A DNA stretch of 20,382 bases from Blastocladiella britannica (lineage: Eukaryota; Blastocladiomycota; Blastocladiomycetes; Blastocladiales; Blastocladiaceae): contig MU624853.1 of assembly GCA_025349905.2 (NCBI GenBank), positions 1-20,382 of the forward strand, given 5' to 3'. Shown here one piece after another: positions 1 to 8,662 of the stretch. Under the pieces are notes generated by a model. The model saw nothing but the letters and a program-made list of their open reading frames with translations, had not been told where the DNA came from and did no database searches. The position numbers and the translations under genes were made by a program. Each line of letters opens with the position of its first letter. Positions within the stretch are counted from its first letter, which is position 1.

Positions 1-111
1 GGTTTCGGTCGGTTCAGGAGTGGTTTCGGTGGCGGGGTTGGTGGGAACGATGCCGAGGACAGTGGCGATGCCAGATGCGGCGAGGCCGAGGGCGGTGGCG
101 AGGGCGGACAT
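1..111 (-). CDS. 5' end of an unknown protein with hydrophobic N-terminus (partial)
   Basis: The reading frame starts with an ATG at 111 in a strong context (ACC just before it) and runs off the left edge of the window after 37 codons without a stop. The first ~22 residues are Ala/Gly/Leu/Ile/Val-rich (MSALATALGLAASGIATVLG), which could be a signal peptide or signal anchor although it has no basic residue at the start. A Thr/Pro/Glu-rich stretch (NPATETTPEPTET) follows, as in stalks of secreted or cell-wall proteins. Codon use is GC-rich like the other genes here. The protein is not recognised. A secreted or surface protein is an inference from the N-terminus only. Confidence 0.5.
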   Translation of the reverse strand, partial: MSALATALGLAASGIATVLGIVPTNPATETTPEPTET

Positions 112-203
112 GGTAATTTTTTGAATTTTTATGAATTGCTGCACTTCCCACTCCCATTCGCAACAACAATGCGCACGGCCGCGCACTGAACAGAGTTGAG
201 GTG

Positions 204-503
204 ATGGAATCCCAGCGCTCAAGGAATTGCCCGCTGTGTTACAATCATCTCTCTACCCGCCAACTCGCAAGCGGCCCGACTCCAACTCTCGTGACCGACG
301 TCAAGGACTCCCCTCGCGCCAAGGAGTTCAACCAGCAGTTGGATCGGGCGCGTCGGGTTCGTCAGCTGAGGCGGGAAGAAAGCGGCCGATGGCCTCGGAC
401 GCACGGCGGGGCGGGCATGGATTGGCGAAGCGCCCGCGCAAGGGGAAGTCAACGTGGTCGGGGGTTGGATCGGGATGGGGGTATTGGATCGGTCGTGGAA
501 TGA
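204..503 (+). other. Possible small coding segment or gene remnant
   Basis: An open frame starts at ATG 204 and runs 99 codons. Residues ~28-56 (spanning KDSPRAKEFNQQ and RARRVRQLRREE) are highly charged, and their codons mostly end in G or C, as in the real genes of this window. After about 390 the frame becomes Gly/Arg-rich, while a neighbouring frame reads an equally plausible basic stretch, which suggests either a frameshifted remnant or chance. No family is recognised and no convincing splice sites link it to another exon. It could equally be non-coding GC-rich promoter DNA. Confidence 0.15.
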
Positions 504-510
504 CAGCTCG

Positions 511-673
511 GAATTCCGGTCGCATGATCGGACAGAGATAATGCTCGTGGAATTCCAGCAAGAAAAGGCAACGAGAAAAACAGCTTGGTCTGGTGCTGGA
601 AAAACAAGGACTGACGAATTCCGTTGGCGATAAAACGGACGTTTTGTTCCACTTCACTTCCATCTCAGAATTC
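511..673. repeat. Cluster of four GAATTC motifs
   Basis: GAATTC occurs at 511-516, 550-555, 616-621 and 668-673, two of them inside the 8-bp palindrome GGAATTCC. Four hits in 163 bp is far above chance for a 6-mer in GC-rich DNA. A similar cluster lies at 20106-20374. The function is unknown; a transcription-factor site array or the edge of a dispersed repeat are both possible. Confidence 0.5.
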
Positions 674-690
674 CAACATCTGAACTCTGT

Positions 691-2091
691 TTAGTGCGCA
701 GCCGTGGAGCGAAAAAAAGTGGACTGTTTTTTCCTCTGCGTGCCGAACGACCGGTTCCGCGAAATCATGGACTCAATCTCGCCGCCAAGATCAGGCGTAC
801 TACGGGGTGATGAAGAATCGTCCAAAGAAAGAGACAATGACTGAGCTGCCGCTGCCTCCCACGCGGCCGCCCGTGCCCGCTCGCCCGCACATTTGGCATC
901 CACTAACGCCAACGAGGTCCCCGACCGGCCCGCGCGCGCAGTGCGGCCAACGCGGTGCAAGTACACTGCCGCGTCGGCCGCCAGCGTGTGGTGCACGACC
1001 AGGGCGATGCGCGGACAGTCGATCCCGCGGGCGAGCGCGTCGGTCGTCACTAGCACCACGGGGGGTCTCGATACACTGGTTGTGCTTGGTGGTCCCGAGA
1101 TGGCGGCCACGGCAGCCGCACGCGTCGCTGCGTCCGTGACGGCGAGCACATTCAAGCTTTGGGTGGACGGCGCGTCGGCCAGGGCCGAGGCAAGTGGGGC
1201 TACGGCAGCGGCCTTGGCGGTAAACACCAGCGCAACGTCTCCATTTCGACCACCACTAGCCAGGTGCGTGTTGATGGCCGCCAGCACGGCCGGAAGTCGG
1301 TCAGCGGCACTTTGCACGCGTACAAACTCCTGCGCCAGCGTTGGCGTGGTGCGGAACACACCGGCCGACCGCACCGTGTCGAGCCTTGGCACCAGTCGCT
1401 GCGCAATTGCCATGGGCCACAGCCGTGACCGTGGCGTCGCGAGGGTCGCGCCGGCAAATGCCACCATTAATCCCTTTGACGTCGTCATTTGTGCTGCCGC
1501 CCGAAGAATGGACTCGGTCGATGCCAAGTACCCGCCCGAAAGCAAGTGATCGGCCTCGTCCACCACCAGCGACGACGCTGACGCGAGCGCGGTTGCGAGG
1601 TCGCGCGCGTGGACTGCTGCCGTCACGGCGGCCGGGGTCGTGACCCACACCAAAGGAGAAGCCGAAATGGACGGCGCATGAGAGTCGAGCGGGTGCGTGG
1701 ATACCTGCACGGCGAGCGGCTGGCCCACCGCAGATACCACGCCGGCCACTTGACGCGCCAGGTCTGCCGTCGGGACCAGAATTACTGCGTTGGGTCGTCG
1801 GCGCGTTTGCTCGGTAGTAGTTGCAGAAGATCCAGGTACCAGCTGTGTGCGTGCAACCAAGAGCTGGTGGAGCACCGGCAGCACGTACGCCAGCGTCTTG
1901 CCCGAGCCCGTCTCGCTCGCAATGGCCGTGGGCTGGCCTTCAAGGAGTTGCGGGATCACCAGCGACTGAATGCGTGTCGGATGTTGCAGGCCGAGGTGCT
2001 TGACGCGGTCCACTAGCGTCGAATGCAGGCCCGTGTCTGCCCAGCTCTGGAAGTGCCGCCGTCCAATGCGTATTGTTCTTGCGCTCATCAT
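691..2091 (-). CDS. DEAD-box ATP-dependent RNA helicase, probably mitochondrial
   Basis: Single-exon gene of 466 residues if started at the ATG at 2091. An in-frame ATG at 2124 would add 11 residues. Motifs in order: Q-motif region with PTRIQ (~38-42), Walker A ASETGSGKT (58-66), Ia-like PTADLARQ, DEAD box VVDEADHLL (~176-184), motif III-like AGAT (~213-216), motif V ARGID (~354-358) and motif VI HRVGRTARAGR (379-389). The family unwinds or remodels RNA with ATP. The N-terminus (MMSARTIRIGRRHFQSW) is basic and lacks acidic residues, like a mitochondrial presequence, and the size and divergence resemble DDX28/Mrh4-type helicases of mitochondrial ribosome assembly. Motif Ia has PTADL for the usual PTREL and motif III has GAT for SAT. 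The start lies 84 bp downstream of the THI4 stop, on the same strand. The helicase call is firm; the organellar role is inferred. Confidence 0.9.
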   Translation of the reverse strand: MMSARTIRIGRRHFQSWADTGLHSTLVDRVKHLGLQHPTRIQSLVIPQLLEGQPTAIASETGSGKTLAYVLPVLHQLLVARTQLVPGSSATTTEQTRRRPNAVILVPTADLARQVAGVVSAVGQPLAVQVSTHPLDSHAPSISASPLVWVTTPAAVTAAVHARDLATALASASSLVVDEADHLLSGGYLASTESILRAAAQMTTSKGLMVAFAGATLATPRSRLWPMAIAQRLVPRLDTVRSAGVFRTTPTLAQEFVRVQSAADRLPAVLAAINTHLASGGRNGDVALVFTAKAAAVAPLASALADAPSTQSLNVLAVTDAATRAAAVAAISGPPSTTSVSRPPVVLVTTDALARGIDCPRIALVVHHTLAADAAVYLHRVGRTARAGRSGTSLALVDAKCAGERARAAAWEAAAAQSLSLSLDDSSSPRSTPDLGGEIESMISRNRSFGTQRKKQSTFFRSTAAH

Positions 2092-2166
2092 GTTGGTTTG
2101 TTGAAAGAAAAAATTGCATTGCATTTTTGCGTGGCGAATGAAAGGCAAGAATAACACACGCCCTTT

Positions 2167-2172
2167 TTTATT
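2167..2172 (-). promoter_or_regulatory. Candidate polyadenylation signal (AATAAA) of THI4
   Basis: AATAAA on the minus strand begins three bases after the THI4 stop codon. It lies in the 84-bp spacer before the helicase gene. A signal this close to the stop would imply a very short 3' UTR, so it may be fortuitous. Confidence 0.35.
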
Positions 2173-2175
2173 TAC

Positions 2176-3396
2176 TTACTGGGGAGCAGCAACGCCGGCA
2201 GCCTTGGCCTCGGCGTTACGCATCTGGTACACCTTCTCGCGGGCAAGGTGACCGGCCTTGCGGCCACTCATGATCATGGCGCCGAACGTGGCCCCCATGC
2301 GGTTGGTGCCCGAGGCCTCGCTGACCTCCATACCTGTTACATTTTTGTGTTGAGTCATACTCTTACTTCCTTCAGATATAATGAATATATGCGTATGTAC
2401 CAGTGATGATCATGCCGTCGACAATCTCGCGCGTGTGGGCAACAATGGCGTCCTCGGCCGAGTTCATGTGCAGGGCCTTCATGCCGGGAACCTCGGCAAC
2501 AAGTCCGAGCTGGTGCAGGCGCTTGATGCCGGTAGCGCCGTGCGGTCCGTCGTGGCCTTTTTATATCACGCATTTAAGTGAGTCATTTCAAAATATGAGG
2601 AAAAATGTGAAAACGTACCGCAAGACGAGACAATCACCTTGGCCAGGAGCACGTTAGGGTCCATGCAGTTCTGCGTGCCGTGTGCCTTGGTGACCAGCGC
2701 CCAGTTAGTCGCCACACCCACCACCTTCGAGTCCTTGACAACAAAGTCCTCGACCGCGGTCGCGTTGAACAGCGTGACGCCGTTACGGATGATGGCGGCA
2801 ATCAGCGTGGCCGTAAGCAGGCCCGCGTGACGCACCACCACGAAATGGCCCTCGTCCTCGTAGGGCACGTTCAGCTCGTCCAGGACCAGGTGCGCGGGCT
2901 TGCGCACCGTCATGGCGGTCATCAGCTGGCCGCCGAGCCACGCGCCGCCGCCGGGAGCCACCGACGCCTCGATCACCGCCACGCGGATCGACCGGTCCTT
3001 GGACAGCTCGTACGCCGCCATCAGGCCTATTTATTTTGTTTTGTTGGTAAGTTATTTTTGTGAAAGGAGGCCATGAGGGCGCGGTGTTTGCGTGTGCTTA
3101 TGCTCGAGCTTTGTTTTTTTTAGACTCCAACAAGCACAAGAAGTCATCCAAGGACGGGCCACCACACACCACGAGGGGGAGAAAATAAAAGCAACAAGCA
3201 TTAAAAAAAACATACCAGCAGGGCCAGCGCCAATAACAATCACATCGGCCTCAGCGCACTCGTCCAGCTGCTGAAAGTAACGCTTGGTCATGGCACGCGA
3301 CACCTCCGACTCGCGGATCGGCTCAAACGAGACCGTGTCGTACGGAAGGGCAGCAGCAGCGGCAGCACCGGCGGGGGTCATAGGAGCGATGGTCAT
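2176..3396 (-). CDS. THI4: Thiamine thiazole synthase (Thi4), four exons
   Basis: Exons 3396-3216, 3026-2619, 2556-2401 and 2333-2176 join in frame, all with phase-1 introns, to give 300 residues. Thi4 makes the thiazole half of thiamine (ADP-thiazole) from NAD and glycine. The sequence shows the dinucleotide-binding motif VIGAGPAG (~54-61), PGGGAW (85-90), GTQNCMDPN around Cys181, the CGHDGP segment across the second splice junction, and [12 protein letters not shown] near the C-terminus. In yeast the equivalent Cys donates its sulfur and the enzyme works once; Cys181 is kept, so a suicide enzyme is expected. Length is close to the usual 300-330. The first intron (189 nt) is about three times longer than the other two. 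Fungal THI4 is often controlled by a TPP riboswitch, but I find none in the 5' flank or introns. The ATG is followed by an Ala-rich leader. Confidence 0.96.
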
Positions 3397-3635
3397 TTTG
3401 TTTTGTTATTGGGGTTGGGTATGCAGAGTAAAGAGAGAGAGAAGGGACGCGCGTGCACTATTTGAAGGGTCGACTGTATAACCCAGCCGATCGGAACGCG
3501 CGCGTCGTCTTCTTTGCACTTCCGGGGGTTGAGCAGTGTGCTGAAGGATACGAGCGCGGAAATCCCTGTGACCAGGCTCTGATCGGGTGGGGATGTGGAA
3601 TAGAGAGGTTGCAAAATGGCAAGTGAAACACACTA
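3397..3635 (-). promoter_or_regulatory. THI4 5' flank with pyrimidine tract
   Basis: Only 239 bp separate the TTLL stop from the THI4 start, so the THI4 promoter and TTLL 3' end share this interval. On the minus strand a CT-rich run (3445-3427, repeated CT dinucleotides) precedes the ATG by ~30 bp, a common arrangement at fungal transcription starts. No TATA box or TPP aptamer is evident. Confidence 0.35.
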
Positions 3636-6155
3636 TTAGCGCCCTACCATTCCACCACCACCGCCAGCAGCACGTCGCATCCCGCCAGGACACGCGCCGC
3701 CTGCAAACCGCGACCCCCTGATTCGTGCATCGGCCCATGCCGGCATCATACCCGTGGCAACGACTGGCAGTGCCCCTACACCGCGCAGTCCACCAAAGAG
3801 ACTTGGCCCCTGAACAAGGAGATTGGTAGGGCCGAGCGACGGCGGCGTGGAGCGCGAGCGCGAGCCATCGGCGCCCGTCGACGAAGACGACACCAACGAT
3901 GGTGTGGATGAAAAGGACGACGACGACAGGGACGCAAACGGCCGTGCCCAGCCCACGCCGTTATTGCCAGCAGTGCTTCCGCCCAGCCCAATCCCAAGCT
4001 GAATATGACCCATCCCCTCCGCCGCCATATGGTCCTGCGGCGAGTAATGGTTCGTCTCCAGCATGCGCACCGCCACCACCGCGTGCCGGCCGTACCGGCC
4101 CTCCTCGAGCCCGCGCCGCCGCGACAGGTACTCTGCGATCCGACGTTCGGCGTGGCCGCGCACTGCCCGCGCCGACAGCTTTATGGGCGGTGCCGACTCT
4201 GGCCTTGCACCAACCCCTCGCGACGACGGATCGGGCACGGAAAACGGCGGCGGTGAAACCGACGGGTGGGTTGCGGCCATGATTTCTTCGCGCACGCGCC
4301 GTCGCGCCCGCGACGCCGCCGTATCGGGAATTGCAAAGTGGCGTTCAGAGGCAGCGACAATCGCTTCAGCCAGCGTGGCTAGCGGGGTACCCGGTTCAGC
4401 TGGCAGCACCGGTTCGAACTGGCCCCGGTGTGCGAGCTCGTGATGGTACGCCGTGCCGGTGCACCATGGTGGTGGTTGTTGTGGTATCGCTGACTCTACA
4501 CTCGGGGTATATAGATCTGTCGTCGGCCCTTGCTCCACACCGTCAGGCACATCGAGCTCTGAGGGCGTTACAGGCAGCAGCACCTCGGGCAGTTGTGGTT
4601 GACTTTCAACGACAATAGGGGGACTGGTCCCGCGTACATCTGGCGCCGATGGGACTGGTGGCAAAGGCGAAGAAGAAGACGGTGCGACTGCCTTTGAATA
4701 CAGTCGCTGTTTTGCCTCCTTTCGTGCAGCCTTCGTCGCCCGCGATGGATTGAGGGCCTTGAGGTTGAGCATGGCAAAGATGGTCTCGAGCATGCCCTGT
4801 TTGATGCGGTGGTCCACGTCCGTCTCGACACTGAGACTCGGAGAATGGTTGATCTACATCGTTTTCCAAATAAGGATCCAAGCAAACACATGAGCAACCA
4901 AGAAAGAGGTACCTCGAGGACATAGGGCCGAAGCCGGTGGTCGAGCAAAATATCAAACCCAACGAGCTCAAAGCACGGAGACGGCGCTGCTCGATCCTGA
5001 AGTGGATCCGACGTGGACCGCGAGGCGCGCAGTGTTCGTGCTAAGTCAGGCTGGATCGGCAGAAGCGATTTGGCTATGAGGCTTTTGATACTGCTCCACA
5101 CGGCGCCGGTCCCATCGTGCCCGAGCTGGTCCAAATAATGCAAGGCCCACGTCAGAGTGCTGTATCGACGTTTGGAAGGGTGTGAGTTTCTTTTTCCAAA
5201 TATTCGCGGTAATGAAATAGATACCGCTTGGATCCAGCATTCGTGCCGCCGTCCACGAACCGGTTGGACCGCTTGTTCACAGAGTAGTTGGTGAGATGCA
5301 TGCACACGCGGTGCTGGTTCTCGGCCGACGGTCCGCGGCCATACGGCTCTGTGGCGAATCGCGCCAGCCCCTCGCGGTAAACGTACACGCGCATCGGATC
5401 GCAGTGAGTCACGAGCGCATACACGCGCAAATCAAACTTGTACCCGTCAATCAGGAACGGCTGTTCTCAACAATAACAATGAGCAACGGGTACCAAAACT
5501 GGTAAAAGGGAACAGAGTGTACCCGATCCACGTATTCCTGAACCACCATTTCCTCCTCGCCATTCTCGACGTAATCGGCCGGATCAGAAAACAAGTAAAT
5601 TCCTCGCCCTCGCGAGCTCGAGTCGGGTTTGGCAATGTACCATTTTTCGCGGCCAGATGACACCGCTCGAGCACGTTTGGCAGCCGCGTCAGCAACAAAC
5701 GCGGCCCGGTCCGTACGCATGCACCAAGTTCGCGGAGTGAACGCATACTCGTCGGGAAACAGCGCCTTCATCCGGGCCAAAGTACGGGCAAGGTAATCCT
5801 TGTGGCACACCAAATGCATGCCAGGGAAATGATTGATGCGCTGCCAGGGGTCCAGAGCCAGTACGCGCGAATGAGCTACGGTCGCATCGGTCCAGTACAC
5901 GGTGGCCAGTGATTCGTCGTCGGTTTGGACCAGGCCTGCTGCGAGTCCTGCCCGAAGCACTATTCCATGATAAATATTTAAAAAACGAGTGGATCCCAAC
6001 CACAAAATGGAGGAAATAATCGGACCAACGGAATGCTTGGTCGTCTCGACATGGATCGTCGGTTTCCATCTGGTCCTGCGCCCCGAATTGCTCCCGGCGG
6101 CGACGGATCCGCTCTCGGGTGTGATCTTTTGGATTCGAGATGTTGTTTGCAACAT
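3636..6155 (-). CDS. Tubulin tyrosine ligase-like protein (TTLL6/13-type polyglutamylase), five exons
   Basis: Exons 6155-6026, 5959-5523, 5460-5225, 5159-4913 and 4853-3636 join in frame to 755 residues. The family adds glutamates to tubulin tails using ATP. Visible TTL-domain blocks: VYWTD (~65-69), INHFPGM (~85-91), AKPDSSSRGRG (153-163), PFLIDGYKFDLRVY (190-203), CMHLTNYSVNK (242-252), FDILLDH, and LEINHSPS (~349-356), where Glu350 and Asn352 sit at the Mg-ATP-binding positions. Order and spacing match TTLL6/TTLL13. The last ~370 residues are Ser/Pro/Gly-rich and without recognised domain. Intron 1 (5960-6025, 66 nt) has an atypical donor (GTCCGA) and no in-frame stop, but removing it restores the expected spacing before VYWTD. 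The gene implies axonemes, hence a flagellated stage. The start is 88 bp downstream of the CCT5 stop. An upstream open frame overlapping CCT5 was not used. Confidence 0.9.
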
Positions 6156-6243
6156 TATGTTGCCTCTATTTTGTATGCGCAATGGGAAATCTCGGATAAA
6201 AAACAAGTTTGCATTGAATGAAGTGTAGTGTACTGTTGGATCA

Positions 6244-8261
6244 TTACATGTCGTCTCCACCACTGATGATCACGTCGTCAATCTTGAGAATCATCTTGAC
6301 CAGCTGCGTGGCCAGAACCACCTGCGCGCGCTTGGAAATGACCGGATCGTACACAAACTGCTTCTTCATGTCGGCCTCGCCGCGCTGCATGCAGTCGACG
6401 CCAATACGGGGGTTCTTTTCCTTGATCTGGCGGGCCTTGGTGGACGCCAAGGTCTCGATCGGGGACAGGCCCGAGTTCTCGGCCAGGGTGAGGGGCACCG
6501 CGTCAAGGGCGGCCGCAAACCCGCGCATCGCGTACTGCTCGATCGACTTGACCTCGGCCGCGGCCTCGTCAATGGCCAGCGACATGGCCACCTCGGCCGA
6601 CCCGCCGCCGTACACCACGCGGTTGTCCTTGATCAGGTTGCGCACCACGCACATGGCGTCGTGAAGCGACCGGCGGGCCTCGTCAATGATCATCTTGTTG
6701 CCGCCGCGGACAAACACCGTCACGGCGCGGCTGTTGGCGCACTCCTCAATCACCAGCATGCGGTCCTTGGTGGTACCGAAAGCAAGCTCGCGCACCTTAC
6801 CGGCGCGGCCCAGCTTCTCGGGCGCCAGGTCGTCGAACCGGGGCACAATGCGGCCGTTGGTGGCAATGGCAATCAGCTCAATCTCGGGCCCGCCGACCCA
6901 GCGCACCGCGGGCAGCTTGTTCTGCAGCAGCAGGTGGTTGGCCTCGTCGTCGAACCCCCACTGGCAAATGACCAGGTTGGCGCCGGTATCCTTGACCTTC
7001 TTGACCATGCCCTCGAACGTCGCACGCTCGTAGTCGCGCAGCTTCTCGTACTCTTCGACGCTCGAGATGTCGAGCTTGTGCTTGGTCTTGGGCTTCGGGG
7101 GCTCGAACGGGCACGTCAGAATCGCGATCTTGGCATTGTCGATCGACTTGGGCATCTGCGGGTGCGACATGTCCTTGTCAATCACCACGCCGCGCACCAG
7201 CATCGTGTCGGCGAGGGAACCGCCCACCTTGCCGTCGACCTTGATCAGCTCAAAGTCCACGTCCTTGCGGTCCAGATCCGCCACCGCCAGCACCGCGTCC
7301 ACGGCAATCTTGGCGTACTGCTCGTGGCACTTGGACACAATCTTGGACCCGAGCGACGTGTACGCGGTCTTGTACAGGTTGGAAGTGTCGTCCTTGGACC
7401 ACGGCACCACGTCTGAGATCTTGTCCAGAGTTGCAAGCGCCGCCTGGCATGCGCGCTCGTAGCCGTCCGAAATGCGGATCGGGTGGATGCCGCGGTCAAG
7501 CAGCTGCTCTGCCTGCTCCAAGAGGGCGCCGGCCAGCACTATTTTTGTATTTTTGGCGTTGGGGTTGGTTCATTTAAACGGAGAAAATGTGAAGGCGTAC
7601 CAACGACACCCGTGGTGCCATCACCGATTTCGTCGTCCTGGGACTTGCTCAGCTCCACAAGGAGCTTGGCGATCTGGTGCTCAACGTGCATCTCCGACAA
7701 GATGGTGGCGCCGTCGTTGGTGATGGTGATGTCGCCGTCGGGCGAAACGAGAATCTTGTCGAGACCGCGCGGGCCAAGCGACGTCTTGACGATGTTGGTC
7801 ACGGCCTTGGCGGCCAGGATGTGCGCCTTTAATTGTATTGTTGAATGAATGAGCGCCGCTTCAGAGGAGATCTCAAAAAATAACAGGGTAGAGTACCTTC
7901 TGGGCATCAATGCCACGGACGCGCGAGCGGGCAGACTGCTCGCGGACAATAATAAACGGACGACCGTACTCGTCTTGGGCGTAGACCGCCGAGTGTTGAG
8001 GCTACATGTATTGATATTTTGTCAGTCCCGATCAATATGCAGCAGGCACGATTTGCGGTCCATAAAAAAGACGGCGCAAGCTCGTATGGTGGAGGGTGTT
8101 TCTGGCCGGCCATGTATGCTCTTGACCGCGACGCGCATGCACGCGCACCTGGTACAACATAAACAAAACCACCAACCGACCGGCCAATCCAGCCAATCAA
8201 CCAGCCGAGCAGCCAATGGAAAAAAAATATAAAAAGGCGGTCGCATGCCCACCTTGGTCAT
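6244..8261 (-). CDS. cct5: T-complex protein 1 subunit epsilon (CCT5), four exons
   Basis: Exons 8261-8253, 8001-7897, 7826-7601 and 7538-6244 give 544 residues, close to human CCT5 (541). CCT is the cytosolic chaperonin that folds actin and tubulin. Group II chaperonin motifs: SLGPRGLDK (54-62), NDGATIL (75-81) and GDGTTG (106-111). Epsilon-specific stretches include [34 protein letters not shown] and [19 protein letters not shown], which separate it from the other seven subunits. The first exon is only nine bases (Met-Thr-Lys), followed by a 251-nt intron. It is supported by a good ATG context and by joining in phase to the DEYGRPF block; a weaker alternative is ATG-TTG-TAC-CAG with donor GTGCGC inside that intron. 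The other introns are 70 and 62 nt. Identity is very secure; the extreme N-terminus is not. Confidence 0.96.
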
Positions 8262-8662
8262 GTCGAAATGTTCTTGTTATCGAGCTTGGTGGAAGACGGC
8301 GCGATAAAATAAACGCAGATCACAGAAACGATCGCAATAAAAAAATTATACAACGATGCGGGCGCTTATTCCTGGGTCGGAGAGGAAAGCTGCTGCTGCA
8401 ATGTCGTCCTGCTTGTTGAAGAAAAAAACTTGGCGGGTGAGAGAAGGAAAAAATGAAAGTGCTTAGCTGATACTAATTCACGTGATCAAGTCATTCCCAC
8501 TGAGACCACTCCTGTCAAATGCAAAATGCATAACCCCGCTCTCATTCCAGGAGTACATTTTTGACAACACACTCGATTTCCTCGACGCATGTCCATGGCC
8601 GGACGCATCTCTTGCATACATATCCAAAATAGAAAATTAACATCTGGATCACAAATTAGCGA
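8262..8662. promoter_or_regulatory. Divergent promoter region between cct5 and the GPCR gene
   Basis: This 401-bp spacer must hold both promoters. It is AT-richer than the genes. It contains a palindromic CACGTG at 8479-8484, a typical bHLH or Pho4/Cbf1-type E-box, about 180 bp from the GPCR start. Long A-runs near 8337 and 8422 may be poly-dA promoter elements for cct5. No gene or RNA is seen inside. Confidence 0.45.

Larger units (their letters stand above)
112..690. other. Intergenic region with a possible coding remnant and a GAATTC cluster
   Basis: This 579-bp gap lies downstream of the helicase and upstream of the partial gene at the left edge. Its left end should hold the promoter of that gene. 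Between about 204 and 500 the plus strand is GC-rich with codon-like composition (see separate entry). From 511 to 673 it carries four GAATTC sites. The motif TTGGATCGG also recurs three times (near 340, 463 and 483). I see no tRNA, snRNA or complete gene. Confidence 0.5.

Noticed and set aside
893..1549. 218-codon plus-strand ORF
   Set aside because: Antisense shadow of the DEAD-box helicase; Ala/Ser/Thr-rich with no domain.
3027..3635. TPP riboswitch controlling THI4
   Set aside because: Expected from fungal THI4 genes, but the minus strand of intron 1 and the 5' flank lack the CTGAGA core and a matching second arm.
6156..6263. TTLL start upstream, within the CCT5 3' end
   Set aside because: The open frame begins inside CCT5 coding sequence. 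The ATG at 6155 has a purine at -3 and begins just before the conserved TTL block.
6661..7416. 251-codon plus-strand ORF
   Set aside because: It lies fully antisense to the conserved CCT5 exon and its peptide is His/Leu/Arg-rich with no family signal; it is a by-product of GC-rich codons.
8221..8240. Plus-strand TATA box (ATATAAAAA) for the receptor gene
   Set aside because: It lies inside cct5 intron 1, more than 420 bp from the receptor start and on the far side of the cct5 start codon.
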